From assembly GCA_040226215.1 (NCBI GenBank), contig JAVKFF010000122.1, positions 1-64,000 on the forward strand: 64,000 nucleotides of DNA, read 5' to 3'. The notes under the pieces were generated by a model. That model did no database searches and was not told the origin of the DNA. It saw nothing but the letters and a program-made list of their open reading frames with translations. Made by a program: the position numbers and the translations under genes. How positions within the stretch are numbered: position 1 is the stretch's first letter; every line of letters starts with the position of its first letter. This DNA is from JAVKFF01 sp040226215 (GTDB taxonomy: Bacteria > Pseudomonadota > Alphaproteobacteria > DSM-16000 > Inquilinaceae). Positions 16,090 through 24,962 of the stretch are shown here, in pieces.

Positions 16090-16722
16090 ATGGTGAACAT
16101 CGTAACATCGCGCGCCGCCGGCCTCGCCGACAAGGACGACGAGGAGGAGGAGACCGCCAAGGGCGAGAAGATGCAGGGGCCCGGCCCGCAGCTGGCGCAG
16201 ATCCTGTTCAAGAACCGCACGATCCTGCTGATGGGCGAGATCGACATGCGCGTGGCCAAGGAAATCACCGCGCAGATGCTGGCGCTCGCCGTGCAGGGCG
16301 ACGACGACATCAAGCTGGTGATCAACTCGCCGGGCGGTCATGTGGAGAGCGGCGACACCATCCACGACATGATCAAGTTCGTGACGCCGAAGGTGAAGGT
16401 GCTGGGCACCGGCTGGGTGGCGAGCGCGGGGGCGCACATCTTCCTCGCAGCGCCCAAGGAGGACCGCTACTGCCTGCCCAACACCCGCTTCATGCTGCAC
16501 CAGCCGCTTGGCGGTGTTGGCGGCAAGGCCAGCGACATCGACATCGAGGCGCGCGAGATCATCAAGATGCGCCGCCGCATCAACGAGACGATTTCCGAGG
16601 CCACCGGCCAGCCGATCGAGAAGGTGGAGAAGGACACCGACCGGAACTTCTGGATGGGCGCGGCCGAGGCCAGGGACTACGGCGTGGTCACCCACATCAT
16701 CTCGGCCATGAAGGAATTCTGA
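16090..16722 (+). CDS. clpP: ClpP-like serine protease subunit with an apparent Ser-His-Asn triad
   Basis: The ATG at 16090 gives 210 residues. An acidic N-terminal extension (DKDDEEEE, about residues 15-22) precedes a ClpP fold with INSPGGHVESGDTI, the nucleophile Ser112 in GWVASAGAH and His137 in RFMLHQPLGG. The third catalytic position, normally the Asp of the RDxFMS-type motif, reads R-N-F-W-M-G, so Asn186 seems to replace Asp. No clpX or clpA is adjacent. It may be an auxiliary ClpP that forms mixed complexes with the main one. The fold assignment is firm; the Asp-to-Asn reading depends on alignment by eye. It converges on trkH with seven bases between the stops. Confidence 0.88.
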   Translation: MVNIVTSRAAGLADKDDEEEETAKGEKMQGPGPQLAQILFKNRTILLMGEIDMRVAKEITAQMLALAVQGDDDIKLVINSPGGHVESGDTIHDMIKFVTPKVKVLGTGWVASAGAHIFLAAPKEDRYCLPNTRFMLHQPLGGVGGKASDIDIEAREIIKMRRRINETISEATGQPIEKVEKDTDRNFWMGAAEARDYGVVTHIISAMKEF

Positions 16723-16729
16723 ACCCGCG

Positions 16730-18220
16730 CTACCAGCGCCAGAAGCGGGGCAGGAACAGGACCAGCACGGTAAAGAATTCGAGCCGCCCGAGCAGCATGG
16801 CGACGGCGAGGATGACCTTCGATGCGTCGGGCAGGCTGGCGAAGTTCCCGGCCGGCCCGATGATCGATCCCAGACCCGGTCCGACATTGGCGAGCGCCGT
16901 GGCCGCGCCGGAAAAGGCGGTCAGCATGTCGAGCCCGGTCATAGTCAGCGCCAGGCCGACCAGCGACCAGCTGGCCACGAAGACGAAGACGAAGCTCAGC
17001 AGCGAGAGGACCGTTTCCGGGTTCACCCGCCGGCCGCCATAGCGCACCAGCGCCACCTGGTTCGGATGGCTGAGCCGGAGGAGCTGGCTGTGCAGCGTCT
17101 TGATCAGCAGCATGAAGCGGAATGTCTTGATGCCGCCGGAAGTGGAGCCCGAGCAGCCGCCCAGCACGGTGAACAGGAAGAACAGTCCGACGGCGGTCGC
17201 CCCCCAGGTCTGGTAGTCGTCGGTGGCGAAGCCGGTGGTGGTGACGACCGAGGTGACGTTGAACGCGACGAGGCGCAGCGCCGTCGTCCAGGCGAGATCG
17301 CGGCTCACCACCAGCCACAGGGCGATGAGCAACCAGACGGCGATCAGCGTCACCAGGAAGACCCGCACCTGCGGATCGCTGATGAGGCCCCGCGGCCGGC
17401 CGCGGACCGCGGCGACATAGCGCACGAAGGGCAGTGCGCCGGCGATCATGAAGAAGGTGACGATCCACTGCGCCTCCACCGAAAAGGCGCCCATCGAGGA
17501 ATCGCTGGTCGAGAAGCCGCCGGTCGAAACCGTCGTCATGGCGTGGTTGACCGCCTCGAAGACCGTCATCCCCGCGAAGCTGAGAAGCGCGGCGCACAGG
17601 CAGGTGAGACCGAGATAGACGAGACCGATCGAGAGCGCCAGCGAGGCCACGGACGGGACCACCTTTTCCGAGCGGTCGGAGCTTTCCGTGCGGAACAGCT
17701 GCATGCCGCCGACCTTGAGCAACGGCAGGATGGCGATGGCCATGACGATGATGCCGATGCCGCCGATCCATTCCAGCATGGAGCGCCAGAGCAGCAGGCC
17801 GGGCGGTGCGGTGTCGAGGCCGGTTATCACGGTCGAACCGGTCGTGGTCAGGCCCGACATGGCCTCGAAGAAGGCGTCGACGAAGGAGAGCCGGTGGACG
17901 TCCCAGTGAAAGGGCAAGCTGGCGAACACCGCCATGGCGAACCAGGCGGAGGCGGTCAGCAGGAAGGCCTGTCTGAGGTCGAGCCGGAGCGATGTCGAAA
18001 GCGAGCTCAGACTCAGCCCGCCGCCGACCAGCCCGGTGATCGCCGCGGAGACCGCGAACGACACCCAGGAGACGTGGCCGGCGGCGATGTCGGCGATCAT
18101 CGGCACCGTCATCGCCGCGGCCAGCCCGATCAGGAACAGGCCGACGAGGAAGAGGACCGGCGCACCGCGCCGTTCCCGCACCTGCCCCATGGGCGGAGCC
18201 AGATCCTTGAGGATCGACAT
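16730..18220 (-). CDS. trkH: TrkH-family potassium uptake membrane protein
   Basis: This 496-residue integral membrane protein has the repeated pore-loop pattern of TrkH: MSGLTTTGSTVITGLD, MTTVSTGGFSTSD, VTSVVTTTGFATDDY and FSGAATALANVGPGLG. Glycines in each loop form the K+ selectivity filter. It is the channel subunit that works with a cytoplasmic TrkA, which is not encoded here. Length is normal for the family. It lies 39 bases downstream of gapR on the same strand. Confidence 0.93.
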   Translation of the reverse strand: MSILKDLAPPMGQVRERRGAPVLFLVGLFLIGLAAAMTVPMIADIAAGHVSWVSFAVSAAITGLVGGGLSLSSLSTSLRLDLRQAFLLTASAWFAMAVFASLPFHWDVHRLSFVDAFFEAMSGLTTTGSTVITGLDTAPPGLLLWRSMLEWIGGIGIIVMAIAILPLLKVGGMQLFRTESSDRSEKVVPSVASLALSIGLVYLGLTCLCAALLSFAGMTVFEAVNHAMTTVSTGGFSTSDSSMGAFSVEAQWIVTFFMIAGALPFVRYVAAVRGRPRGLISDPQVRVFLVTLIAVWLLIALWLVVSRDLAWTTALRLVAFNVTSVVTTTGFATDDYQTWGATAVGLFFLFTVLGGCSGSTSGGIKTFRFMLLIKTLHSQLLRLSHPNQVALVRYGGRRVNPETVLSLLSFVFVFVASWSLVGLALTMTGLDMLTAFSGAATALANVGPGLGSIIGPAGNFASLPDASKVILAVAMLLGRLEFFTVLVLFLPRFWRW

Positions 18221-18259
18221 TGTCGTTCAGCCCGGCGCCGCGACGCCGTGGTATGGCTC

Positions 18260-18508
18260 CTATTCGGCCATGCCGAGCGCGCCCAGGTAGAGCTCCAGCA
18301 GCTCCTCCTGCTCGCGCCGGTCGGCCGTCTCCATCTTTCTCAGCTTGACGACCTGACGCATGACCTTGGTGTCGAAACCGCGCGCCTTGGCCTCGGCGTA
18401 GATTTCACGGATGTCCGCCGTCAGCGCCGCCTTCTCCTCCTCCATCCGCTCGATCCGCTCGATGAAGGAACGCAGCTGGTCGCCGGCGATTGCTTCAACC
18501 TCAGCCAT
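18260..18508 (-). CDS. gapR: GapR-family nucleoid-associated protein (DUF2312)
   Basis: This is an 82-residue, almost all-helical protein. It contains LRSFIERIERMEEEKAALTA and DIREIYAEAKARGFDTKVMR, the signature of the DUF2312/GapR family. In Caulobacter GapR encircles AT-rich, overtwisted DNA ahead of replication and transcription and stimulates topoisomerases. The same chromosomal role is expected here. Length is typical (about 80-90 residues). The family is nearly confined to Alphaproteobacteria and their phages, supporting the taxonomic guess. Confidence 0.93.
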   Translation of the reverse strand: MAEVEAIAGDQLRSFIERIERMEEEKAALTADIREIYAEAKARGFDTKVMRQVVKLRKMETADRREQEELLELYLGALGMAE

Positions 18509-18657
18509 GAGGGGCCTTTCTTCGTCCTGGTCTGCCTGGAATGGTTGTACCCGCCGCCCGGGACTTTCATGTACGTGCTATCGGGCGCATTCGATCGGGC
18601 GTTGGGCGGCGGACGATAGGCCGATTGGCGGCGCCAAGTCCAGTTGCCGAATCCGCG

Positions 18658-20106
18658 TCACAGATATGGGCTGAACAGCCATACCGCCGCGTCCCGGGCC
18701 CGGACGAGCGGGGGCCTGGCGGCGAGCTCGGACTGGGTGATTTCGCGGCCCGCTTGCCGCAGACCGTCGAGATGACGGCCCAGCGTCTCGCACAGCACAG
18801 GGTCGTAGATCTCCACGTCGAATTCGAAGTTCAGGCGCAGGCTGCGCGGATCCCAGTTCGACGAGCCGACCAGCGCCCAGACGCCGTCGACGATAACGAT
18901 CTTCGAGTGATCGAAGGGTGGCCTGGTGAGGTGGACGCGGCAGGCGCCCCTGAGCACCTGCGCGAGCTGGGCGGTCGCCGCCCAGGAGACGAGACGCAGA
19001 TTGTTGCGCTCGGGCAGCAGGATATCGATGTCCACGCCACGGGAGGCCGCGATGTTGATCGCCGCCACCAGTTGCCGGTCCGGCAGGAAATAGGGCGTGG
19101 CGACGAGGACGCGCTCGCGGGCGACCGACAGCGCCCCCATCAGGCTCCAGTGCGTGGCCTCCATATTGCGGTCGGGACCTGAAAGGATGCCGCGCGCCAG
19201 CACGCCGTCATCGAGCGCTCGCAGGTCGGGGAACCAGGCCTCGTCGTCGAGGCTTTCCTGGGTGATGAAGGCCCAATCCTCCGCGAAGGCTTCCGCGAGA
19301 TGGGCGACCACCGGCCCGTCGAAACGGAAGTGGATGTCGCGCTGTGCATCCTCCCCGACCTGGGATCGGCTGAACGAGGCGCGGATATTGGCGCCGCCGG
19401 CGAAGCCCGTGCGGCCATCCACCACCATGATCTTGCGGTGATTGCGCAGATTGGCATAGGGCATGCGCCACGGCATGACCGACTCCAGGAAATGCGCGGT
19501 TTCGATGCCGCGTTCCTGGAGATAGCCGGCGATGCGCGGGCGCGAATAGCGCGCGCCGAAGCCGTCGATCAGCACCTTCACCGTGACACCGCGGTCGACG
19601 GCCTCGCCAAGTGCGTCGGCGAGCCGCCGGCCGACCGGATCGTTGCTGAAGATGTAGGTGGCGATGCCGATCGTCTGTTGCGCGCCCGCCACCGCCTCCA
19701 GCATGGCGTCGTAGATGGCGTCGCCGCCGATCAGCGGCTGGACGCGATTGCCCCGTGTCAGATTGCGGCGCGTGACGTTGTCCACCAGCCGGCGCAGCGG
19801 CGCCAGATGGGGCTGAATGGCCGCCACGGCTCCCGGAGGCGCTTCCGTCGACTCAGTCAGGTGCGGTGTCGGCCCGTCCGCCCGTCGTCGCTTCAGCCGT
19901 GTGGCCCGGCGCTGAATGCGGTTGATGCCGAACAGCAGGTAGAGGACAGGGCCGACATAGGGGCTGAACCAGCTCACCATCGCCCAGCTCACCGCGGCGC
20001 GCACGTCGCGCTTGGTCAGCGCCGCGTGCAGCGAGGCGGAGACGGCCATCACCACGCCGATGGCGGCGACGATGATCGGCCAGTAGATGTCGACGAACCT
20101 GTCCAT
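18658..20106 (-). CDS. cls: cardiolipin synthase (phospholipase D family)
   Basis: This 482-residue protein has two N-terminal membrane segments (about residues 8-28 and 40-62) and two phospholipase-D HKD motifs, NHRKIMVVDGRTGFAGGANI and DHSKIVIVDGVWALVGSSNW. The arrangement and length are those of bacterial cardiolipin synthase, which joins two phosphatidylglycerols, or PG and PE, in the inner membrane. The C-terminal LFSPYL end is usual for ClsA types. It is the middle member of a run of minus-strand genes but is separated from gapR by about 150 bases with no visible gene. Confidence 0.93.
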   Translation of the reverse strand: MDRFVDIYWPIIVAAIGVVMAVSASLHAALTKRDVRAAVSWAMVSWFSPYVGPVLYLLFGINRIQRRATRLKRRRADGPTPHLTESTEAPPGAVAAIQPHLAPLRRLVDNVTRRNLTRGNRVQPLIGGDAIYDAMLEAVAGAQQTIGIATYIFSNDPVGRRLADALGEAVDRGVTVKVLIDGFGARYSRPRIAGYLQERGIETAHFLESVMPWRMPYANLRNHRKIMVVDGRTGFAGGANIRASFSRSQVGEDAQRDIHFRFDGPVVAHLAEAFAEDWAFITQESLDDEAWFPDLRALDDGVLARGILSGPDRNMEATHWSLMGALSVARERVLVATPYFLPDRQLVAAINIAASRGVDIDILLPERNNLRLVSWAATAQLAQVLRGACRVHLTRPPFDHSKIVIVDGVWALVGSSNWDPRSLRLNFEFDVEIYDPVLCETLGRHLDGLRQAGREITQSELAARPPLVRARDAAVWLFSPYL

Positions 20107-20145
20107 GGACCGTGGGGATGGTCGCCGCCGCGCCGGCTGTCCGCG

Positions 20146-20457
20146 CTAGCTCCGGTCGTCCGAGGCGTGCCCCGCCGTTTGCGCGAAGGCGGCCTTCTGT
20201 TCCGGCGACGCCTCGGTCTGGTGGCGCGCCTTCCACTCGGCATAGGGCACGCCGTAGACGATCTCGCGCGCGTCCTCATAGTCGATCGACAGGCCGCGTT
20301 CCTCGGCCGCCGCCTTGTACCATTTCGACAGGCAGTTGCGGCAGAAGCCGGCCAGGGTCATCAGATCGATGTTCTGGACCTCCGGATGGTCGCGCAGATG
20401 GCCGACCAGCCGGCGAAAGGCGGCGGCTTCGAGTTCGGTACGGATTGTCTTGTCCAT
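20146..20457 (-). CDS. DUF1244 family protein
   Basis: From ATG 20457 this encodes 103 residues. It matches the small DUF1244 family: LVGHLRDHPEVQNIDLM, then LAGFCRNCLSKWYKAAAEERG and ARE-I-VYGVPYAEWK. The CRNC pair could bind a metal. The function is unknown; the protein is widespread in Alpha- and Gammaproteobacteria. An upstream in-frame ATG at 20538 would overlap the neighbouring ligase gene and add poorly conserved residues, so I prefer 20457. Confidence 0.85.
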   Translation of the reverse strand: MDKTIRTELEAAAFRRLVGHLRDHPEVQNIDLMTLAGFCRNCLSKWYKAAAEERGLSIDYEDAREIVYGVPYAEWKARHQTEASPEQKAAFAQTAGHASDDRS

Positions 20458-20528
20458 TGCTGCGTCCTCGCCTTCGGTTTGGGCATCGCCCCGTTGCATC
20501 CTGCCCTGAATAGCTGGCGGCGCCTCGC

Positions 20529-21668
20529 TCATTCGCAACCCGCCACCGTTTCCTCGATCAGCCAGTCGACCACCGCCTGGAAGGCCTGCCGCTCATCCGC
20601 CCCCGCGCTCCGGGCCTCCTCGAAGATGGCGAGTTGGCGGTGGGCGCTGGTCCCGCGAGACAGGATCTCAGGCGCCCGCGCCACCTCCGCCTCGCAACCC
20701 AGCACGCGCGCATCCTCCGCCACCAGGCCCATGATCTCGTGCAGGAGGTCGGCATAGGGCACCATCTCGCGACGGCCGAAATCGATCAGCCCCTCGTCGG
20801 ACCCGTAGCGCATCGCGCGCCAGCGATTCTCGTTGATCAGCAGCGATTTGTAGCGCCGCCAGGTGGTGTTCATCGTACGCAACCGCCACAGCATGCGCAG
20901 CAGGCAGGCGTAGAGCGCGATGATGGTCATGGCGTCCTCGATCGCCGTGCAGATGTCGCAGATGCGCATCTCCAGGGTCGGGAAACGGGCGGAGGGACGG
21001 ATATCCCACCAGATCTTGGTGCCGTCCTCGATGACACCGGTGTCCACCAGCACGGCCAGGTGCTTCTCGTATTCGCCCCAGGTCTCGAAGGCCTCGGGCA
21101 TGGCGGTGCGCGGCAGCTCGTTGAACACCGAGAGCCGGTAGCTCTTCATGCCCGTCGGCGCGCCCTGCCAGAAGGGCGACGAGGTCGACAGCGCCAGCAG
21201 GTGCGGCAGGAAGTAGCGCACCTGGTCCATCAGATCGATGCGCAGGTTGTCGTTCTCGATCCCCGCGTGCACGTGCATGGCGCAGATCAGCAGCCGGCGC
21301 GCCGGCGTGCCAATCTCGCCCAGCAGCTTCTCGTAGCGGCTCCGCGACGTGGTGCGCTGCGGCGACCAGGGGGCGAAGGGATGCGTCGAACTGGCGATGA
21401 AGGCGAGGTTGAATCGGCGCACCGTCTGCGAGACCGTGCGGCGCAGGTATCCCAGCGCGGCCCTGGCCTCGGCAACGTTGGCGCATTTTGGCGTACCGAC
21501 CTCGATCTGGCATTGCAGGAATTCCGGCGAGACGCTGGAACCCAGTATGCCGGTGAGCTCGTCGAGCAGAGCCGGCGGCGGCTCGCGCACCAGGTCGCGG
21601 CTCTCCGGATCGACGATCAGATACTCCTCCTCGACGCCCAGCGTCAGACTCGGCTCTTCCTGCGCCAT
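20529..21668 (-). CDS. carboxylate-amine ligase (YbdK / GCS2 family)
   Basis: This 379-residue protein begins with LTLGVEEEYLIVDPESRDL, the hallmark of the GCS2 family. It carries AMHVHAGIENDNLRIDLMDQ and WWDIRPSARFPTLEMRICD, the ATP/metal and substrate-site motifs. Family members make gamma-glutamyl-type bonds; the YbdK branch has weak glutamate-cysteine ligase activity and mostly unknown true substrates. It lies 33 bases downstream of the N-formylglutamate amidohydrolase gene, a common alphaproteobacterial pairing that suggests linked glutamate chemistry. Confidence 0.9.
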   Translation of the reverse strand: MAQEEPSLTLGVEEEYLIVDPESRDLVREPPPALLDELTGILGSSVSPEFLQCQIEVGTPKCANVAEARAALGYLRRTVSQTVRRFNLAFIASSTHPFAPWSPQRTTSRSRYEKLLGEIGTPARRLLICAMHVHAGIENDNLRIDLMDQVRYFLPHLLALSTSSPFWQGAPTGMKSYRLSVFNELPRTAMPEAFETWGEYEKHLAVLVDTGVIEDGTKIWWDIRPSARFPTLEMRICDICTAIEDAMTIIALYACLLRMLWRLRTMNTTWRRYKSLLINENRWRAMRYGSDEGLIDFGRREMVPYADLLHEIMGLVAEDARVLGCEAEVARAPEILSRGTSAHRQLAIFEEARSAGADERQAFQAVVDWLIEETVAGCE

Positions 21669-21701
21669 TCCGTGATCCTTGGCTTCGTCCGGGATGAGAG
21701 A

Positions 21702-22505
21702 CTACAGCGACGCCGTCGTCAGGGCGATGGCGTCGGCAAGCCGCTCTGCCCAAAGCTCGGCAGCCGCCGCGTCGCTCACCAGGTCCTGGCGGAGTTCGAC
21801 CAGCACATTGGCGAGGCCGCGCGGATAGACGTGCTCCTCCATGGTGTAGCCGTGCGCGTTCTTGCCCGAATAGGGCTCGTTCTCGCCAACCACCAGCGTG
21901 CTGTCCCGGCGAAGTGCCGCCGCGATGGCCATCGAGAGATGGCCATCGTCTCCCCACAGCAGGCCGACATGCCAGGGCCGGTGGAAGCCGTTCATCACCG
22001 GGGTGAAACTGTGGACGGAGACGATGATCGGCTGGTCGCCGGCACTGCAGCGCGCCTCGATCTCCGCCTCGATCGCCGCATGATAGGGCTCGAACAGGTC
22101 GCGTACGCGCCGGGCCCTGTCCTGCCAGGTCAGTCCGCGGTTGCCGGGTATGATGACCCCGTCGGAGATCACGCAGTTGGAGGTCGGATCGATCAGCTGC
22201 CGGTTGGGGTCGATCACCAGCCGGGAATTGTTGGCGAAGATCGCGGTGGCGTCCAGCAGCCGGGACAGCGCACGCACCACCGCCTCGACGCCGATATCGT
22301 AGGCGATGTGCCGCTCGAAGGGCGGTGCTCCGAGACCGAGGCGACCAAGCACCGCCGGGACTGCCCGTCCTGCATGATCGCCCAGGAGGAGGATGGGCGA
22401 GGAAGCGCCCGGGTTCAGACGGGTGAATGCGGGAGGATCGTCGGCGTGCAGCAGCGGCGGCAGCGACGCCCAGTCGTCCCGCGGGGTTCGGCTGGCGATG
22501 GTCAT
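21702..22505 (-). CDS. N-formylglutamate amidohydrolase family protein
   Basis: The 267-residue protein has family motifs ILLLGDHAGRAVP, IAYDIGVEAVVRAL, NNSRLVIDPNR and IIVSVHSFTPVMNG. In histidine degradation, members hydrolyse N-formylglutamate to glutamate and formate. No hut genes are nearby, so the actual substrate may be another N-acyl compound. It is the first gene of the minus-strand pair with the carboxylate-amine ligase. Its start is divergent from the GntR regulator, with about 140 bases between them. Confidence 0.87.
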   Translation of the reverse strand: MTIASRTPRDDWASLPPLLHADDPPAFTRLNPGASSPILLLGDHAGRAVPAVLGRLGLGAPPFERHIAYDIGVEAVVRALSRLLDATAIFANNSRLVIDPNRQLIDPTSNCVISDGVIIPGNRGLTWQDRARRVRDLFEPYHAAIEAEIEARCSAGDQPIIVSVHSFTPVMNGFHRPWHVGLLWGDDGHLSMAIAAALRRDSTLVVGENEPYSGKNAHGYTMEEHVYPRGLANVLVELRQDLVSDAAAAELWAERLADAIALTTASL

Positions 22506-22647
22506 GGCGGCGGCATGATAGGCAATCGCTCCGGAAAGGCCAGACGATAGACGGCGCCGATGCCTTGGCCCTCCCCGCCCCGCCCGCTATCGTTGACGCC
22601 AACTCCTCGCCCGCCCCTGATGGGCCCAACAAGGCCAGACCACCATC

Positions 22648-23370
22648 GTGCTGCGAAACATCCAACCCAGCAGGCGTTCCGGCAAGGCGGACACCGTCGC
22701 CCGGACCATCATGGCGTGGATCACCGATGGCGACCTGGCGCCCGGCGAGAAGCTGCCGGGGGAGCGTCACCTTGCCGAGACGCTCGGTGTCAGCCGGGTC
22801 TCGGTCCGGGCCGCGCTGCAGCAGCTCAAGGCGCGGGGTCTGCTCTCGGCGGTCCAGGGCGGCGGCACCAGGGTCGCCGCGACCGCCGCCAGGCTCGATG
22901 ACGGACTTTCCACCCTCGCCCGGGCGCGCATCGAAAACCTGCGCGACCTCGCCGAGATCCGCATGGCCGTGGAGAGCTGGGCAGCGAGGCGAGCGGCGGA
23001 ACGTGCCACGCCCGACCAGGTCGCGGCCATCCGCAACCATCTCGAGCGCATGATCGCCGCCGGCGATGGCCGCGACTCCGGACGCCAGAAGGCGCGGGAG
23101 GACGCGGCCTTCCACCTCGCCATCGGCAAGGCGGCCGGCAGCGCGGTCTATGTGCACTTCCTGGCGACCATCCGCGACGTGCTGGCCGACATGCTCGACT
23201 TCCACCGCTACCGGCTGTTCAAGCCCGCTGACGATGCCATCGTCGCCGCCCATCACCAGGCGATCTACCAGGCGATTGCCGAGCATGCGCCCGAGGCGGC
23301 AGAACGGGCGATGCGCGATCACCTGCAATGGGTCTTGGACTATTACGACCGCGATCAGCCCCGCTCCTGA
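22648..23370 (+). CDS. GntR-family transcriptional regulator, FCD (FadR/PdhR) subclass
   Basis: The GTG start at 22648 gives 240 residues. A winged helix-turn-helix occupies about residues 15-80 (ITDGDLAPGEKLPGERHLAE, then LGVSRVSVRAALQQLKARGL). It is followed by an all-helical FCD effector domain with metal-ligand residues spread over AEIRMAVESWAARR, FHLAIGKAAG and HHQAIYQAI. Such proteins repress genes for organic-acid or sugar-acid use and bind TGGT-N3-ACCA-like sites. Two candidate sites in this window precede the TRAP and glycolate oxidase operons. It is upstream of pyruvate kinase and divergent from the N-formylglutamate amidohydrolase. Confidence 0.9.
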   Translation: MLRNIQPSRRSGKADTVARTIMAWITDGDLAPGEKLPGERHLAETLGVSRVSVRAALQQLKARGLLSAVQGGGTRVAATAARLDDGLSTLARARIENLRDLAEIRMAVESWAARRAAERATPDQVAAIRNHLERMIAAGDGRDSGRQKAREDAAFHLAIGKAAGSAVYVHFLATIRDVLADMLDFHRYRLFKPADDAIVAAHHQAIYQAIAEHAPEAAERAMRDHLQWVLDYYDRDQPRS

Positions 23371-23462
23371 GCGCGCTCCCCGGCGCCCCTCAAGACACGG
23401 CGGCGTCACGGGATTGAGACTGGCGTGACGCAGGGGAATGTGATTACTTCCCCCCCTTGCGT

Positions 23463-23478
23463 AAGCGTTCGAAAGCTT
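23463..23478. promoter_or_regulatory. near-perfect 16-bp palindrome before pyruvate kinase
   Basis: AAGCGTTCGAAAGCTT is symmetric at all but one pair of positions and sits about 33-48 bases before the pyk start at 23511. It is a plausible operator, but chance occurrence cannot be excluded. Confidence 0.3.
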
Positions 23479-23510
23479 GCGGAACCAATCTCAAGATCGT
23501 CCCAGAGCCC

Positions 23511-24962
23511 ATGACCGCCCAGCAGACCTCCGCCGATAACCGGGTGAAGCGCGACCGCCAGACCAAGATCGTCGCCACACTCGGACCCGCATCGAGCAGC
23601 GAGGCGATGATCCGGCGCCTGTTCGAGGCCGGCGTCGACGTCTTCCGCCTGAATTTCAGTCATGGCACGCACCAGGATCATGCCAAGCGCCTGGCGACGA
23701 TCCGCGCGCTCGAGGCGGAGTTCGACCGGCCGATCTGCGTGCTGGCGGACATGCAGGGACCGAAACTGCGGGTGGGCAAGTTCAAGGACGGTTCGGTCGC
23801 GCTGGAGGTCGGCCAGCGTTTCCGCGTCGACCTCGACGACACGCCGGGCGACGCGAGCCGGGTCAACCTGCCTCACCCGGAGGTCTTCGATGCCCTGTCG
23901 GAAGGCCAGTTCATCCTGCTCGACGACGGCAAGGTGCGACTCAAGGTGACGGAGCGCGGGACCGACTTTGCCGTGACCGAGGTTATTGCCGGCAGCCGGT
24001 TGTCGGACAACAAGGGCTTCAACCTCCCCAACGCCATCCTCTCGGTCAAGCCACTGACCGACAAGGACCTGGTCGACCTCGAATTCGCGCTCGGCCAGGG
24101 CGTCGACTGGATCGCGCTCTCCTTCGTGCAGCGGCCGGAGGACGTGGCGGAGGCGCGCAAGCTGATCGCCGGACGGGCCGGTCTGCTGGTCAAGATGGAG
24201 AAGCCCTCGGCCATCTATCACATGGAGGAGATCATTCTCCTGGCCGACGCCGTGATGGTGGCACGCGGCGATCTGGGCGTGGAAATGCCGGTCGAGGAAG
24301 TGCCCGGCCAGCAGAAGCAGCTGATCCGCCACAGCCGGCGGGCCGGCAAACCGGTCATCGTCGCCACGCAGATGCTGGAGAGCATGATCACCGCGCCGAC
24401 GCCGACGCGCGCCGAAGCCTCCGACGTGGCGACGGCGGTGTTCGACGGCGCCGATGCGGTGATGCTGTCGGCGGAGACCGCCGCCGGGGACTACCCGGTC
24501 GAGGCGGTGGAGATGATGGATCGGATCGCCCGGCGCGTGGAACGCGATCCGCTCTACCGGACCATTCTGGACGCCGAGCATTACGATCCCGAGGAGACGG
24601 CGGCGGACGCCATAACCGCCGCGGCGCGGCAGGTGGCGCACACCGTGCGGGCGGCGGCGATCGTCACCTACACCTCGTCGGGCTCGACCACGCTTCGGGC
24701 GGCGCGCGAGCGGCCGGAGGTACCGATCCTCTGTCTCACCGCATCGGAGCGCACGGCCAGGCGCCTGACGCTCTGTTGGGGCGTGCACGCCGTCACCACG
24801 GCCGATGTCGACAATTTCGCCGACATGGTGGACAAGGCCGTTGCCATCGCCAAGCGGGACGGGCTGGCCAGGGAAGGTGAACGGCTCGTCATTACCGCGG
24901 GCGTACCCTTCGGCACGCCGGGCACGACCAATGTCCTGCGCATTGCCTGGGTCGACAAGTGA
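23511..24962 (+). CDS. pyk: pyruvate kinase
   Basis: The ATG at 23511 gives 483 residues, the usual length. Conserved elements are TKIVATLGPASSSEAMIRRL, the active-site DVFRLNFSHG, MQGPKLRVGKF, the metal/PEP-binding MVARGDLGVEMP and ATQMLESM, and the DGADAVMLSAETAAGDYP block. It converts PEP and ADP to pyruvate and ATP in glycolysis. An upstream in-frame ATG at 23457 would add 18 residues before the conserved start. The stop overlaps the start of the NTF2-fold gene as TGATG, so the two are translationally coupled. Confidence 0.96.
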   Translation: MTAQQTSADNRVKRDRQTKIVATLGPASSSEAMIRRLFEAGVDVFRLNFSHGTHQDHAKRLATIRALEAEFDRPICVLADMQGPKLRVGKFKDGSVALEVGQRFRVDLDDTPGDASRVNLPHPEVFDALSEGQFILLDDGKVRLKVTERGTDFAVTEVIAGSRLSDNKGFNLPNAILSVKPLTDKDLVDLEFALGQGVDWIALSFVQRPEDVAEARKLIAGRAGLLVKMEKPSAIYHMEEIILLADAVMVARGDLGVEMPVEEVPGQQKQLIRHSRRAGKPVIVATQMLESMITAPTPTRAEASDVATAVFDGADAVMLSAETAAGDYPVEAVEMMDRIARRVERDPLYRTILDAEHYDPEETAADAITAAARQVAHTVRAAAIVTYTSSGSTTLRAARERPEVPILCLTASERTARRLTLCWGVHAVTTADVDNFADMVDKAVAIAKRDGLAREGERLVITAGVPFGTPGTTNVLRIAWVDK

